Positions 34,622 through 43,218 of a stretch of DNA of 64,000 nucleotides are shown piece after piece. The notes under the pieces were generated by a model. It did not search any database. It was not told the DNA's origin and saw nothing but the letters and a program-made list of their open reading frames with translations. Source of the DNA: an uncultured Desulfuromonadales bacterium (GTDB lineage: Bacteria; Desulfobacterota; Desulfuromonadia; Desulfuromonadales; Geopsychrobacteraceae); the NCBI GenBank assembly GCA_947259685.1, contig CAMYNC010000001.1, forward strand, positions 39,264 to 103,263, given 5' to 3'. Numbering within the stretch: position 1 is the stretch's first letter; every line of letters starts with the position of its first letter. The position numbers and the translations under genes are program-made.

Positions 34622-35074
34622 GTGGAATCTTTTGTGACTGAGGAACAGGTTATCAAAATCATCCGGACCCACCTTGACCGGCAGTTTCCCAAGGAATGCC
34701 TAAACTGTGGCCGCAATTTTTCCTCGCTGAAAGACTACCTGCAAAACACCACCCACTTAGGCAAGCCACATTCCTTTGACGCAGAGATGGGGAACTGGCG
34801 GCCTCACTCACCATTGGGGACCGTTTCTTTTGCAGACTGCAAATGTGGAAATACTCTGATGATCAGCAGTTCTGGAATGGGTGTCATGACTATGCTGCAG
34901 TTGCTTTGGTGGGCCAGGCGGGAACTATCGCGAAGGAAAGTTGCGATAGGTGAACTTCTCAATGACCTTAGAATAAAGATAGACGAACAGGTTTTAGGCA
35001 AAGAAAAATCTTTTCAGGATGAAATCCCCTCAAATCACCCTAAAACAACACCTGAAAACGGAAACTTCGAATAG
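34622..35074 (+). CDS. Conserved hypothetical protein with CxxC zinc-site motifs
   Basis: The product is about 150 residues. The visible features are KECLNCGRNFSSLKDYLQNTTHLGKPHSFDAEMGNW (a CxxC with nearby His, zinc-finger-like) and LGTVSFADCKCGNTLMISSSGMG, with a second pair of cysteines. Together four Cys could hold one zinc. A C-terminal region, LQLLWWARRELSRRKVAIGELLNDLRIKID, looks helical. I recall similar proteins of unknown function in Geobacter relatives but cannot name a family. The start is uncertain: a TTG at 34532 opens the frame, while GTG at 34622 or 34634 gives a better N-terminus (VTEEQVIKIIRTHLDRQF). Confidence 0.6.
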   Translation: MESFVTEEQVIKIIRTHLDRQFPKECLNCGRNFSSLKDYLQNTTHLGKPHSFDAEMGNWRPHSPLGTVSFADCKCGNTLMISSSGMGVMTMLQLLWWARRELSRRKVAIGELLNDLRIKIDEQVLGKEKSFQDEIPSNHPKTTPENGNFE

Positions 35075-35182
35075 CGAAATTTTTGTGGATCGGTCTCATT
35101 CGTCGGCTACTAAGCTAGTTGGCACCACAGAATTGTGCAGAAAATTCAGTGATTTTACCCTTCGCTCAAAGCTCAAGTGGCT

Positions 35183-36148
35183 TCAGACTCTTTTTTTTAA
35201 TGCGCCAGAACTGGAATCCCAGCACCAAAGATTATCTTCTGTCAGGTGAACTCCCCCGATCCATCGATCAGGTTCGCTGATTTCAAGCCAGTTTTTTCTC
35301 CCCGCAGCGACATCTTTGCCGATTGGTGTAATGGTCAGTTCTTGGTCCGGACTGGGAGGTGCTGTCAATCTCTTCCCGGTGGAAACTCTCAGTAGCGCTG
35401 GGTCAGCGTCCAAAAACTCTTGCAAGATGATCCAAAAACTTGCATCGCCGAGATAGCGGCGTTCTTCGGTAGCTTGGTAGAGGGCAAATACCTTGCCTGG
35501 CTGCTTTATCCCTTGGGTGATAATTTTTAGCGCCTGCTGCGCGGTGCGCGACAAGCCGCAGCGACAATTTGGGTATTCTTCTAATAGCCTGATAATGGCG
35601 CCCCGCAGAAATGGCAACGCCGAGGTATCGGTCTTAAGCAGGTCGCACCACTTCTCCGGGGTTGCTGAGCGCAGCGCTGCCCAGGATCTTTTGGCAAGAA
35701 TCAACTGCTCTGCGGTGATCGGTTGCTCATGCTCGTACAGATTTTTCACCTCAGGAGGGGACAGCATTCCCAGGTATCGATCGGTGCAGATTATAGACAA
35801 TAGAGTTTTCTCGGCAGGCTGCTGACTGAACCAGTCGAGTACTTGCAGGATCTGTAACTGGTCGTAGAGATCATGCTCAAACCATAAAATGACCTTTTTG
35901 TAGCTCTGGTAAGTTTTGAGGAGTGCATCCCTTTGCGTGAAGCTTTGCTTGATCGCTTCTGATTCTCCCCACCCCTGTTCAAAAATAAACTGCGTGCGAA
36001 TCTCAGAAAGCTCAGTCAGAGATAGCCCGGCGGGGATGGGTCCATCGTGCAGGACGTCTCGCCAAGGGAGGAATGTGCCAGGGACCTCAGCTGCTTGCAT
36101 GATTTTGACGGCGCTATCACCATTTGTGATGTTCAGAATGTTTTCCAT
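35183..36148 (-). CDS. DUF1835 domain protein
   Basis: The 321-residue protein begins MENILNITNGDSAVKIMQAAEVPGTFLPWRDVLHDGPIPAGL, the hallmark of DUF1835 (NGDS...WRDVLHEGP). It continues with VILWFEHDLYDQLQILQVLDWFSQQP and ends in a C-terminal region with LRGAIIRLLEEYP, AQQALKIITQG and RRYLGDASFWIILQEF. Family function is unknown, though the WFEHDLYDQLQ stretch resembles a nucleic-acid or nucleotide-handling fold. It is a monocistronic gene, divergent from the chelatase gene, with a TTGTCTCC/GGAGACAA hairpin at 36197-36215 between them. Confidence 0.87.
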   Translation of the reverse strand: MENILNITNGDSAVKIMQAAEVPGTFLPWRDVLHDGPIPAGLSLTELSEIRTQFIFEQGWGESEAIKQSFTQRDALLKTYQSYKKVILWFEHDLYDQLQILQVLDWFSQQPAEKTLLSIICTDRYLGMLSPPEVKNLYEHEQPITAEQLILAKRSWAALRSATPEKWCDLLKTDTSALPFLRGAIIRLLEEYPNCRCGLSRTAQQALKIITQGIKQPGKVFALYQATEERRYLGDASFWIILQEFLDADPALLRVSTGKRLTAPPSPDQELTITPIGKDVAAGRKNWLEISEPDRWIGGVHLTEDNLWCWDSSSGALKKRV

Positions 36149-36322
36149 GTTGATTTTCTGCTTTCAATCGCTGGGTTCGGAGCGCTACGGAGGCCCTTGT
36201 CTCCTCAGGAGACAAAGTCTGGCGACCCCTAATCTCATCAAATCCTAGCCGCTGACTTGCCTTCTGTAAAATAACTGGGGTAGAAAAGCAGAATAATCCT
36301 AATCTATTTCAACGGATCACAG

Positions 36323-37546
36323 ATGCAGATTTGCCATTATCCCTTCAGCGCCATTATGGGTCAGGATGCGATGAAAACCGCTTTGCTGCTCAATGCCGTC
36401 GATCCTTCCATCGGCGGAGTATTGATCCGCGGCCAGAAGGGGACCGGCAAGTCGACGGCGGCTCGGGCGCTGGCTGCACTGCTGCCGCAGATTGAGGTGG
36501 TCGTGGCTTGCCCCTACCATTGCGATCCAGCTGACCTGGAGCAGATGCATGACGGCTGCCGTGAGCGGTTGGAGGCTGAAGGGCAACTGACAACCGAACA
36601 GCGCGCCATGCCGGTGGTCGAGCTGCCCCTCTCCGCCAGCGAAGACCGGGTGGTCGGCACCATCCATCTGGAACATGCGCTGAAAACCGGCCAGCGCCGT
36701 TTCGAGCCGGGCTTGTTGGCTGCTGCCAACCGGGGCATTCTTTACGTCGACGAGGTTAACCTGCTGGAAGATCATCTGGTTGATTTGCTGCTGGATGCCG
36801 CTGCGTCCGGAATCAGCCGGGTTGAAAGGGAGGGCTTGTGTATCACTCACCCGGCTTGTTTCATGCTGATCGGGACGATGAATCCCGAAGAAGGGGAGCT
36901 GCGACCGCAGTTTCTCGATCGCTTCGGGTTGCTGGTCAATGTCGAAGGGTTAGCCGATCCCGGGCAGCGCCGCGAATTGATCCGCCAACGGATCGAATTT
37001 GAACAGGATCCGCAAGCTTTTATAAAAAATTCTGCAGCTGAGGAGGCATTTCTCGCCGCACAAATCGCCGCCGCTCGGCAAAGGCTGGCACAGGTAGCTA
37101 TTCCAGAGCAGGCCTACGAACTCGCTGTGGCGCTGGCGGTGGAATTGAAAGTTCACGGACATCGGGCCGATATCGCCCTGCTGAAAACGGCTCGTGCGCT
37201 GGCGGCTCTGCTGGAGAAACCGGCCGTCAGTGCGGCAGAGATCCGCGAGGCGGCCTACTTTGTTTTGCCTCACCGATTGCCGGGCGGCAATCTACTCAGT
37301 GCAGTGACGGCGCAGGAAACCCTGGCTGCGGCACTGGCAAAGGTTCTGGAAACCCTCCCGGAAAATGCTGAACTTGAACAGGTCGATGAGCTGGACAATC
37401 TCGATTTCATGTTGGTTGATTACGAATTCCCAGGTTCGGCTGCGGCCGGCACGATGCTCTTCCAGACGCTTAAAAAAAAACTTCGGAGCGACGCATCGAT
37501 ATCGATGACCAGCTCTGCCTCGCCCCGGTCAACCTTGATCAGCTGA
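36323..37546 (+). CDS. chlD: ChlI/BchI-type AAA+ chelatase subunit (zero-frame product of chlD-type gene)
   Basis: The 407-residue zero-frame product is a complete magnesium/cobalt-chelatase AAA+ module: YPFSAIMGQDAMKTALLLNAVDPSIGGVLIRGQKGTGKSTAARAL (Walker A), the Cys-containing insert ACPYHCDPADLE, and GILYVDEVNLLEDHLVDLLLD (Walker B). IGTMNPEEGELRPQFLDRFGL (sensor) and the C-terminal helical lid with VKVHGHRADIALLKTARALA complete it. It ends 66 bases after an A9 run. A -1 shift there continues into a VWA domain (37481-38331). Chl-type genes of this kind are proposed to make a short I-like and a long D-like subunit by programmed frameshifting, which would work with CobN in cobalt insertion. 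CobN is not in the window. Confidence 0.88.
   Translation: MQICHYPFSAIMGQDAMKTALLLNAVDPSIGGVLIRGQKGTGKSTAARALAALLPQIEVVVACPYHCDPADLEQMHDGCRERLEAEGQLTTEQRAMPVVELPLSASEDRVVGTIHLEHALKTGQRRFEPGLLAAANRGILYVDEVNLLEDHLVDLLLDAAASGISRVEREGLCITHPACFMLIGTMNPEEGELRPQFLDRFGLLVNVEGLADPGQRRELIRQRIEFEQDPQAFIKNSAAEEAFLAAQIAAARQRLAQVAIPEQAYELAVALAVELKVHGHRADIALLKTARALAALLEKPAVSAAEIREAAYFVLPHRLPGGNLLSAVTAQETLAAALAKVLETLPENAELEQVDELDNLDFMLVDYEFPGSAAAGTMLFQTLKKKLRSDASISMTSSASPRSTLIS
37472..37517 (+). promoter_or_regulatory. Probable programmed -1 ribosomal frameshift site
   Basis: The zero frame reads CTT AAA AAA AAA CTT (A9 at 37472-37480). Slipping back one base gives the VWA frame (AAA ACT TCG GAG). Three to five bases later a hairpin can form: CGGAGC (37484-37489) with GCTCTG (37512-37517) enclosing ATCGAT/ATCGAT (37495-37506). 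A slippery A run plus a nearby downstream stem is the usual bacterial layout. Confidence 0.72.
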
Positions 37547-38331
37547 AAATTTTCCAGAGTCATCCCGGCCGGCGTAGCAACAGCCGCAGGCGCGCCCGGA
37601 CTGGCCGTCATTTACGCTCTGTGCCCCTGCGAGCCGGTGAGCGACAGTTTGTTCTGGATCTCCCGGCAACCCTGCGAGCAGCGATCCTGCGGAATGGCAA
37701 GGGACACTCCCACCAGAAAATTGACCCAGCCGATCTACGTTGCAAGCAGTTTTCGCACCGCCAGCGAGTGCTGGTGGTTTTTGTTATCGATGCCTCGCAA
37801 TCGATGGGCGAGGGAAGCCTGGAGCGGATGAAGGCGGCCAAAGGGGCGATTCTGGCGCTGTTGACCGCTGCCTACCAGAACCGTGATCAGGTGGCGCTGG
37901 TCGCTTTCCGTGACCGGCAGGCTGAGGTGCTGCTGCGGCCGACCTCCAGTGTCCTGCTTGCTCAGCAACAGCTCCGAAAACTACCGGTCGGCGGCGCCAC
38001 TCCCTTTGCTGATGGCCTCTGGCAAGCCTGGCAGTTGATCCGCAACGAACGTCAAAAACAGCCATCCCTGCAGCCACTGCTGGTCGTCGTCTCCGATGGC
38101 GAAGCCAACGTCTCGCTGGCACCGGGGGTAGAGATCTTTCCGGAGCTGTTTGGCATCGCTCAGAATATCTCCAAGGATCGAATAAACGCCGTGGTGATCG
38201 ACAGCTGTGCCGGGCTTGGAAACAGCAAACTGCAGCAGTTGGCCGAGGACCTGGGTGGTCGTTATCAGCAAATTCGTGCACTGCATGCCGGTAAGTTGCT
38301 CGAAGCGGTACGGGCAGCGGAAATTGAATAA
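37481..38331 (+). CDS. chlD: VWA (ChlD/BchD C-terminal) part of the chelatase gene, -1 frame
   Basis: This -1 frame runs RRIDIDDQLCLAPVNLDQLK, an Arg-rich linker (GRRSNSRRRARTGRH), RSVPLRAGERQFVLDLPATLR, then a von Willebrand A domain: RVLVVFVIDASQSMGEGSLERMKAAKGAILALL (MIDAS motif DxSxS), VALVAFRDRQAEVLL, GGATPFADGLWQAW and VVVSDGEANVSL. This is the C-terminal integrin-like domain of the D subunit. It lacks a convincing ribosome binding site; a GTG at 37621 could start a free 236-residue protein, but reading as a -1 fusion with the AAA+ part fits the family better. The fused product would be about 670 residues. Confidence 0.8.
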
Positions 38332-38391
38332 TCTCCAGCTGTGGCAGACCCCAGCTTGACAAGTTCCAGCATTTCCTATCAAAATAAACGC

Positions 38392-38407
38392 CTGAACAAC
38401 TATTCAG
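38392..38407 (+). promoter_or_regulatory. Candidate ArsR/CadC operator
   Basis: CTGAA-CAACTA-TTCAG is a perfect inverted repeat 12 bases before the arsR start. It resembles the ATTCAx(n)TGAAT sites bound by CadC/SmtB-type repressors. A TTGACA (38356-38361) upstream could be the -35 element, with TATCAA or CAAAAT as -10, so the repeat would lie over the transcription start. Confidence 0.55.
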
Positions 38408-38419
38408 ATGAGGTATTCG

Positions 38420-38773
38420 ATGGATAAAGATATCTGCCTGACGACCTGTGTCAATCAACTGCGGGTCGAGCGGGTTCTGCAAGGATTACCGGAGCAAGAA
38501 CTGCTGCATGGAGCTGTGGAGATTTTCAAAATGCTGGCCGATCCCAATCGATTGCGGCTGCTGCATGCCCTGGCGCAGGAGGAGATGTGTGTTTGTGATC
38601 TGGCTGAGCTGGTCGATACCAGTGCCTCGGCGGTCTCCCACCAGTTGCGGTTGCTGCGCACCGCGCGGTTGGTGAAGTACCGCCGCGAAGGGAAGATGGT
38701 TTACTACCGGCTGGATGACGAGCATGTCGACCGGTTGCTGCAGGAGGGGTTGCGCCATGCTGAAGAGGGCTGA
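38420..38773 (+). CDS. ArsR/SmtB-family metal-responsive repressor (CadC-like)
   Basis: The 117-residue winged-helix repressor starts at ATG 38420 with GAGG upstream. The N-terminal DICLTTC and the EEMCVCDLAELVDTSASAVSHQLRLLRTARLVKYRREGKMVYYRL region are typical of CadC/CmtR types: the CVCDLA in helix 3 together with the N-terminal cysteines forms a thiolate site for soft metals such as cadmium, lead or zinc. Metal binding releases it from DNA, allowing expression of the efflux pump. It overlaps the start of the P-type ATPase gene by 17 bases. Metal identity is inferred. Confidence 0.9.
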   Translation: MDKDICLTTCVNQLRVERVLQGLPEQELLHGAVEIFKMLADPNRLRLLHALAQEEMCVCDLAELVDTSASAVSHQLRLLRTARLVKYRREGKMVYYRLDDEHVDRLLQEGLRHAEEG

Positions 38774-40928
38774 TTGTGGCAGCTGCTGCAGCGTTCCGGA
38801 AGCCGAAGCAGATTGTCGGATTGAGGAGGAGTCTGCCGACTGGGCCAGCAGTTGTCGCTTTGCTCTGCAGAATTTGGGTTGCGCCAGCTGTGCCGGAAAG
38901 ATCGAAGCGGCAATTATCGAACTGCCGCAGGTGGTCGATGCACATTTGAATTTCACTGCCGGCAGTTTGCGCATCGAATCGCCGCGTCCCTGTAGCGATC
39001 TGCTCGGCGAGGTAACGAAAATCGTTGAGCGCTTCGAACCGGGGGTGAGTGTGCGCCCCTGGCAGGAAACGGGCCAGACCAAGCCGGGCCGGCATATCCG
39101 GCTACAACTCTGGCGCTTGGCCGGTGGGGCGGCGCTGCTGCTGGTGGCGCTGCTGCTCGATTGGTTTGTCTCCCCGGGGCTGGCAATCGTTGGTTTTTTG
39201 GCCAGCTATCTGCTCGCTGGTGGCTCAGTCCTTATGGCTGCATTCGCCAACCTGCGCCGTGGCGGCTGGTTTGACGAGCACCTGTTGATGTCGATTGCCA
39301 CCATCGGGGCGATTTTCCTTGGTGAATATCCTGAAGCGGTGGCCGTTATGCTCTTCTACCTGCTCGGCGAAATCGTGCAGGGTCAGGCAGTTGACCGTTC
39401 GCGGCGGGAGATTGCCGCCCTGCTCGATATCCGCCCTGATAGTGCGAACCTGCTCGAAGGGCAGCAGGTCCGTAATGTTGACCCCAATCAGCTCGATATC
39501 GGCCAGCTGATCCTGGTGCGCCCTGGTGAAAGGGTGCCTCTTGACGGAGTGATCATCGAAGGGGAGTCGCTGCTCGACAGCTCGGCATTGACCGGCGAGT
39601 CGCGACCCCGGCGCCAGACCATTGGCGATGAAGTCCTGGCGGGGATGATCAACGGCACCGGCAGTTTGACCCTGCGGGTCGTGCGACCCTTTTCCCAGTC
39701 GACCCTGGCGCGGGTGATTGAACTGGTCGAGAACGCCAGTGAGAATAAGGCGAATACTGAAAGGTTTATCACCCGTTTTGCCCGTGTCTACACCCCGTTG
39801 GTGGTGCTGGCAGCGACCCTGATAGCGGTTTTGCCACCGCTGTTTGTTGGTGATTGGAACGCCTGGCTCTATCGGGCGCTGATCTTTCTGGTGGTTTCCT
39901 GCCCCTGCGCTCTGGTGATCTCGATCCCTTTAGGCTTTTTCGGTGGTATCGGCCGCGCCTCCAAGCAGGGGATTCTGGTCAAAGGGGGGAACTTCCTTGA
40001 AGCCCTGGCCAAGGTTGAAACCGTGGTGTTTGACAAAACCGGCACCCTGACCCGGGGAGTTTTCGAGGTGCGCCAGGTGCTGCCGCAGCAGGGTTTTCGT
40101 GCCGACGAACTGCTCGAGCTGGCGGCCTTGGCCGAGATCGATTCGAGTCACCCGATCGGGCAGTCGATCCGGGAGAAATATGCGCAAAAACTTGACCGCC
40201 GCCGGATTTCTGACCTTCAGGAACAGCCGGGTTTGGGGGTGGCGGCGCTGATCGACGGCCGCCGGGTGCTGGCCGGCAACCGTAAGCTGTTGCAGCAGGC
40301 GGAAATCAGTCCGCCACGTCTGGACGAGCCAGGCACAGCGGTGCATCTGGCGATCGACGGACGTTATGCCGGAGCGTTGTTGATTGCCGATGAGCTACGC
40401 GAGGATGCTGCCGGTGCGGTCGCGCGTCTGCGCCGCCTTGGGGTGACGCATATCGAGATGCTCAGTGGTGACCGGCAATGGGAAGTGCAGCGGATTGCCG
40501 AAACTCTGCGGCTGGACGGCTGGCGTGCCGAGCTGCTCCCCGACCAGAAGCTGGAAGCGCTTGAGCAATTGCTGTCGCAGCAGAAGCAAGGCAAACTGGT
40601 GATGGTCGGTGATGGTATCAACGATGCCCCGGTGCTGGCCCGTGCCGATGTCGGCGTGGCCATGGGGGGCTTGGGCTCCGATGCGGCGATAGAGGCCGCT
40701 GATGTGGTGCTGATGACCGATGAGCCGAACAAGCTGGTCACCGCTATCGAAACCGCACGGTTGACCCGCCGAATCGTCTGGCAGAACATCGCCCTGGCCT
40801 TTGTCGCCAAGGGGGGGGTGATGCTGCTTGGGGTTTTCGGCCTGGCGACCATCTGGCAGGCGATCTTTGCCGATGTCGGTGTCGCAGTTCTGGCGGTACT
40901 GAATGCGGTCAGGATCATTCGGGAGTAA
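38757..40928 (+). CDS. Heavy-metal (Zn/Cd/Pb) P1B-type ATPase
   Basis: The 723-residue pump exports soft divalent metals. The N-terminus has Cys-rich segments (DCGSCCSVPEAEADC) and an HMA domain with LGCASCAGKIEAAI. The core contains the TGES actuator loop (LTGESRPRRQ), the CPC transmembrane metal site (VVSCPCALVISIP, Cys382 and Cys384), the phosphorylated Asp426 in VFDKTGTLTRG, and MVGDGINDAPVLARADVGVAMG. The SPCAL-HP order resembles CadA/ZntA. The start at ATG 38757 has CAGGAGGGG upstream; a longer frame from 38715 was dropped. It lies in an operon arsR-ATPase-PAS-HEAT with 3 and 4 base spacings. Confidence 0.94.
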   Translation: MLKRADCGSCCSVPEAEADCRIEEESADWASSCRFALQNLGCASCAGKIEAAIIELPQVVDAHLNFTAGSLRIESPRPCSDLLGEVTKIVERFEPGVSVRPWQETGQTKPGRHIRLQLWRLAGGAALLLVALLLDWFVSPGLAIVGFLASYLLAGGSVLMAAFANLRRGGWFDEHLLMSIATIGAIFLGEYPEAVAVMLFYLLGEIVQGQAVDRSRREIAALLDIRPDSANLLEGQQVRNVDPNQLDIGQLILVRPGERVPLDGVIIEGESLLDSSALTGESRPRRQTIGDEVLAGMINGTGSLTLRVVRPFSQSTLARVIELVENASENKANTERFITRFARVYTPLVVLAATLIAVLPPLFVGDWNAWLYRALIFLVVSCPCALVISIPLGFFGGIGRASKQGILVKGGNFLEALAKVETVVFDKTGTLTRGVFEVRQVLPQQGFRADELLELAALAEIDSSHPIGQSIREKYAQKLDRRRISDLQEQPGLGVAALIDGRRVLAGNRKLLQQAEISPPRLDEPGTAVHLAIDGRYAGALLIADELREDAAGAVARLRRLGVTHIEMLSGDRQWEVQRIAETLRLDGWRAELLPDQKLEALEQLLSQQKQGKLVMVGDGINDAPVLARADVGVAMGGLGSDAAIEAADVVLMTDEPNKLVTAIETARLTRRIVWQNIALAFVAKGGVMLLGVFGLATIWQAIFADVGVAVLAVLNAVRIIRE

Positions 40929-40931
40929 ACC

Positions 40932-41273
40932 ATGGATGCAAAGCTCGATCTGAATTTTTTTTCCGAGCTACTCAATAGCATGAAAAATCCGCTATTGTTT
41001 GCGGACACTCAGCATCTGGTGCGCTATGTCAACAAAGCGGCAGAAAAATTCTATCCGAACGGCGACCAGTTGCTTGGTCGCTCGCTGCTCGATTGTCACA
41101 ATCAGCAATCGCGGCAGCGGATGGTCGAGATCCTGCAAAAAATGGAACAGGGACTGGATGAAGAGCTGATTACCGATAACGGCAAGCGACGGATTTACAT
41201 GCGGGCGGTGCGCAACACTGATGGCACTCTGCTCGGCTATTTCGAGCGTTTTGAGCCGCCAAGGGGGGAATGA
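40932..41273 (+). CDS. Small PAS-domain protein in a metal-efflux operon
   Basis: This 113-residue protein is essentially one PAS domain: FFSELLNSMKNPLLFADTQHLVRYVNKAAEKFYPNGDQLLGRSLLDCHNQQSRQRMVEIL, then YMRAVRNTDGTLLGYFERFEP. The LLDCHN segment resembles the PAS seen in DUF438 proteins, where the Cys-His pair may contact haem or metal. It begins 3 bases after the ATPase stop, so it is co-transcribed with the pump. It has no output domain; a sensory or regulatory partner role is inferred. Confidence 0.82.
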   Translation: MDAKLDLNFFSELLNSMKNPLLFADTQHLVRYVNKAAEKFYPNGDQLLGRSLLDCHNQQSRQRMVEILQKMEQGLDEELITDNGKRRIYMRAVRNTDGTLLGYFERFEPPRGE

Positions 41274-41277
41274 AAAG

Positions 41278-41844
41278 ATGCTGGAAGACCGTCGAGAGGC
41301 CCTACAGAAACTGCTGAACGACCCGGATCCGCAGGTTCAGCAGGCGGCCGCCGAATCGTTAGATGCCATCGAGGCGTTGGCGCAGGTTGAGGATTTGTTG
41401 ACCCGGCTGAAAACCGGCAATCGTGGGGAGCGGGTCGCAGCGGCCTATGCTTTGGAACGGGTCAATGCGGCCAAGATTTTTCCGCCGCTACTCGAAGCGC
41501 TGCAGAGCAGCGATGCTGATCTGCGGGCGGTGGTGGTGCAGGTCCTCGGCTGTAAAAAACATCCGAAAACCCTTGGGGCGCTGGTGAAGATGTTGCACGA
41601 TCCGGAGCCGGGGGTTCAGCTTGAAGCGATCAGAGCGCTGGCTGGATTTGCCGACCGGCGACTGCCGGAACAGCTCGTGCCTTTGTTGAAAGATTCGGAT
41701 GAACAGCTGGTTTTGGCTACCGTTGAGGCGCTTGGTCAGTTGGCTTTTCCTGAAGGGGAGCCGGGCCTGCTTGGCGCACTGCAGGATCAGCGGGCACAGG
41801 TTCGCAAACAGGCGGCGCTGATGTTAGGGAAGTTGCATCTTTAG
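41278..41844 (+). CDS. HEAT-repeat protein
   Basis: The 188-residue protein is a series of four or five HEAT/PBS-lyase-like repeats: DPDPQVQQAAAESLDAI, NRGERVAAAYALERVN, SSDADLRAVVVQVLGCKK, DPEPGVQLEAIRALAGFA and DSDEQLVLATVEALGQLA. Such helical solenoids act as protein-binding scaffolds. It starts at ATG 41278, 4 bases after the PAS gene and behind AAGGGGGGAA. No enzymatic motif is present. Confidence 0.85.
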   Translation: MLEDRREALQKLLNDPDPQVQQAAAESLDAIEALAQVEDLLTRLKTGNRGERVAAAYALERVNAAKIFPPLLEALQSSDADLRAVVVQVLGCKKHPKTLGALVKMLHDPEPGVQLEAIRALAGFADRRLPEQLVPLLKDSDEQLVLATVEALGQLAFPEGEPGLLGALQDQRAQVRKQAALMLGKLHL

Positions 41845-41904
41845 TTGCTAATCCGCAGATCCTCGAAAGAATGCCCAGGTCAGTTAAATTGCGCCGGGGG
41901 TTAT

Positions 41905-43218
41905 TTATGCCGGTAAATAATCTTCCAGCTGGATCCCTTTGAGGAAAGGATCGACCTCGGCAACAATCTCGCTGTTGTCTGGCAGTTCCAATAACTCGGC
42001 CTCAGCGAGCTTGCTGCCGTCGCTGGCAAAGATGATCTTCAGGGTCAGTGACCCGGACTGACGGCGGTTCTGGTCGCAGATCAAGCCGATACTGCCATCG
42101 CGCAGCCGGACCAGGGTGCCGACCGGGAAAGGCCCGAGGAAATCAAAAAAACTCTGCAGATAGTCTGGGTGCAGGTGGCTGCCGCTAAGCTCGCTCATCA
42201 TCACCAGCGCCTGTTTGGGGGAACGCGGCCGCTGATAGCAGCGCAGGGTCGTCATGGCGTCGTAGGTGTCAGCAATACAGGCCATGTCCGCCAGAGGGGT
42301 GACCGATATCCCGCGACTGTCGGCCGGGTAGCCGGTGCGGTCGAAGCGTAGATGGTGGCCGTTAACGATATCGATCACCTCTCCGGTCATCTGTTCCATT
42401 TCGGCAACAATTCTGGCTCCGTTGACCGGATGCTTCTTCATGGCTTCGATTTCTTCGCGATTTAGCTTACCCGGCTTGTTAACGATCTGATGGTCGATAG
42501 TCATTTTCCCCAGATCATGCAGCAAACCGCCCAGCCCCAGCTGGTGGAGCTCTGCCTCCGAGAGCCGGCAGGCTTGACCGATCGCCAGCGAGATGACCGC
42601 AACATTGACCGAGTGGGTAAAGGTGTAATTGTCGTAGTCTTTGAGCATCGCCATGGAGAGCAGGGTGTAGGGTTCCTCAAGGAGGGTTGCCAGCATCCCA
42701 TGAACGGCGGTGACCGCCTTTTCCGAGTTGGGAATATGCCCCAGGCGGACATCGTTGAAGACATCCTCAACCACATGCAGGGCTTGCTGATAAACGATTT
42801 GTGGGCTGTCTGGCTCCTCTTTCATGAGGCTGGCGCGGATTGAGGTGGCCCCGGCATTGGCCAATCGCTCGGGGAGCTCTCCGCCAGTCAATTGCGGTAA
42901 TTCTTGACAGAAAAACAGCAGCTGGCGGCTATCGATTCCGGGAAGAAATTCCACCGCTTGCAGCTGTTGCCGGTCGAGCAGGCGACTGAGTTGCTGGAGT
43001 GCGGGCAGCTGGTCGAGGCAGGGCACATCGTTAAGCAGCAGGGTACCATCAAGCAGGCCGATCGCCAGTTTTCCTTCCTGGCTGAGCAGCAGTTGCAATG
43101 TCTTTAAGGTATTTTCCAGCTGGCGCTGGATCTGTGGGTGCTCGGCTGGGTAGAGGCGCAGGCCCTGAAAAATGCCTGCCAGGCTGAAGAGGGCCTGTTT
43201 GAGATCTTCAAGCGCCAT
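41905..43218 (-). CDS. HD-GYP domain protein, probable c-di-GMP phosphodiesterase
   Basis: The 437-residue protein has an N-terminal region (about 1-135) with GIFQGLRLYPAEHPQIQRQLENTLKTLQ. A linker and an HD-GYP domain at about 185-360 follow: LGGLLHDLGKMTIDHQIVNKPGKLNREEIEAMKKHPVNGARIV and NGHHLRFDRTGYP, where GYP is kept but the typical HHERWDGSGYP is altered to HHLRFDRTGYP. The last 70 residues hold a small barrel-like segment. It should hydrolyse cyclic di-GMP. The start at 43218 overlaps the HEAT gene by 11 bases, so the two are coupled. A longer open frame to 43404 was rejected. Confidence 0.87.
   Translation of the reverse strand: MALEDLKQALFSLAGIFQGLRLYPAEHPQIQRQLENTLKTLQLLLSQEGKLAIGLLDGTLLLNDVPCLDQLPALQQLSRLLDRQQLQAVEFLPGIDSRQLLFFCQELPQLTGGELPERLANAGATSIRASLMKEEPDSPQIVYQQALHVVEDVFNDVRLGHIPNSEKAVTAVHGMLATLLEEPYTLLSMAMLKDYDNYTFTHSVNVAVISLAIGQACRLSEAELHQLGLGGLLHDLGKMTIDHQIVNKPGKLNREEIEAMKKHPVNGARIVAEMEQMTGEVIDIVNGHHLRFDRTGYPADSRGISVTPLADMACIADTYDAMTTLRCYQRPRSPKQALVMMSELSGSHLHPDYLQSFFDFLGPFPVGTLVRLRDGSIGLICDQNRRQSGSLTLKIIFASDGSKLAEAELLELPDNSEIVAEVDPFLKGIQLEDYLPA

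Noticed and set aside
37472..37480. Chelatase gene as a simple pseudogene
   Set aside because: The A9 run, the downstream stem, the intact domains on both sides and the known two-product logic of such genes fit programmed frameshifting better; a homopolymer sequencing error remains possible.
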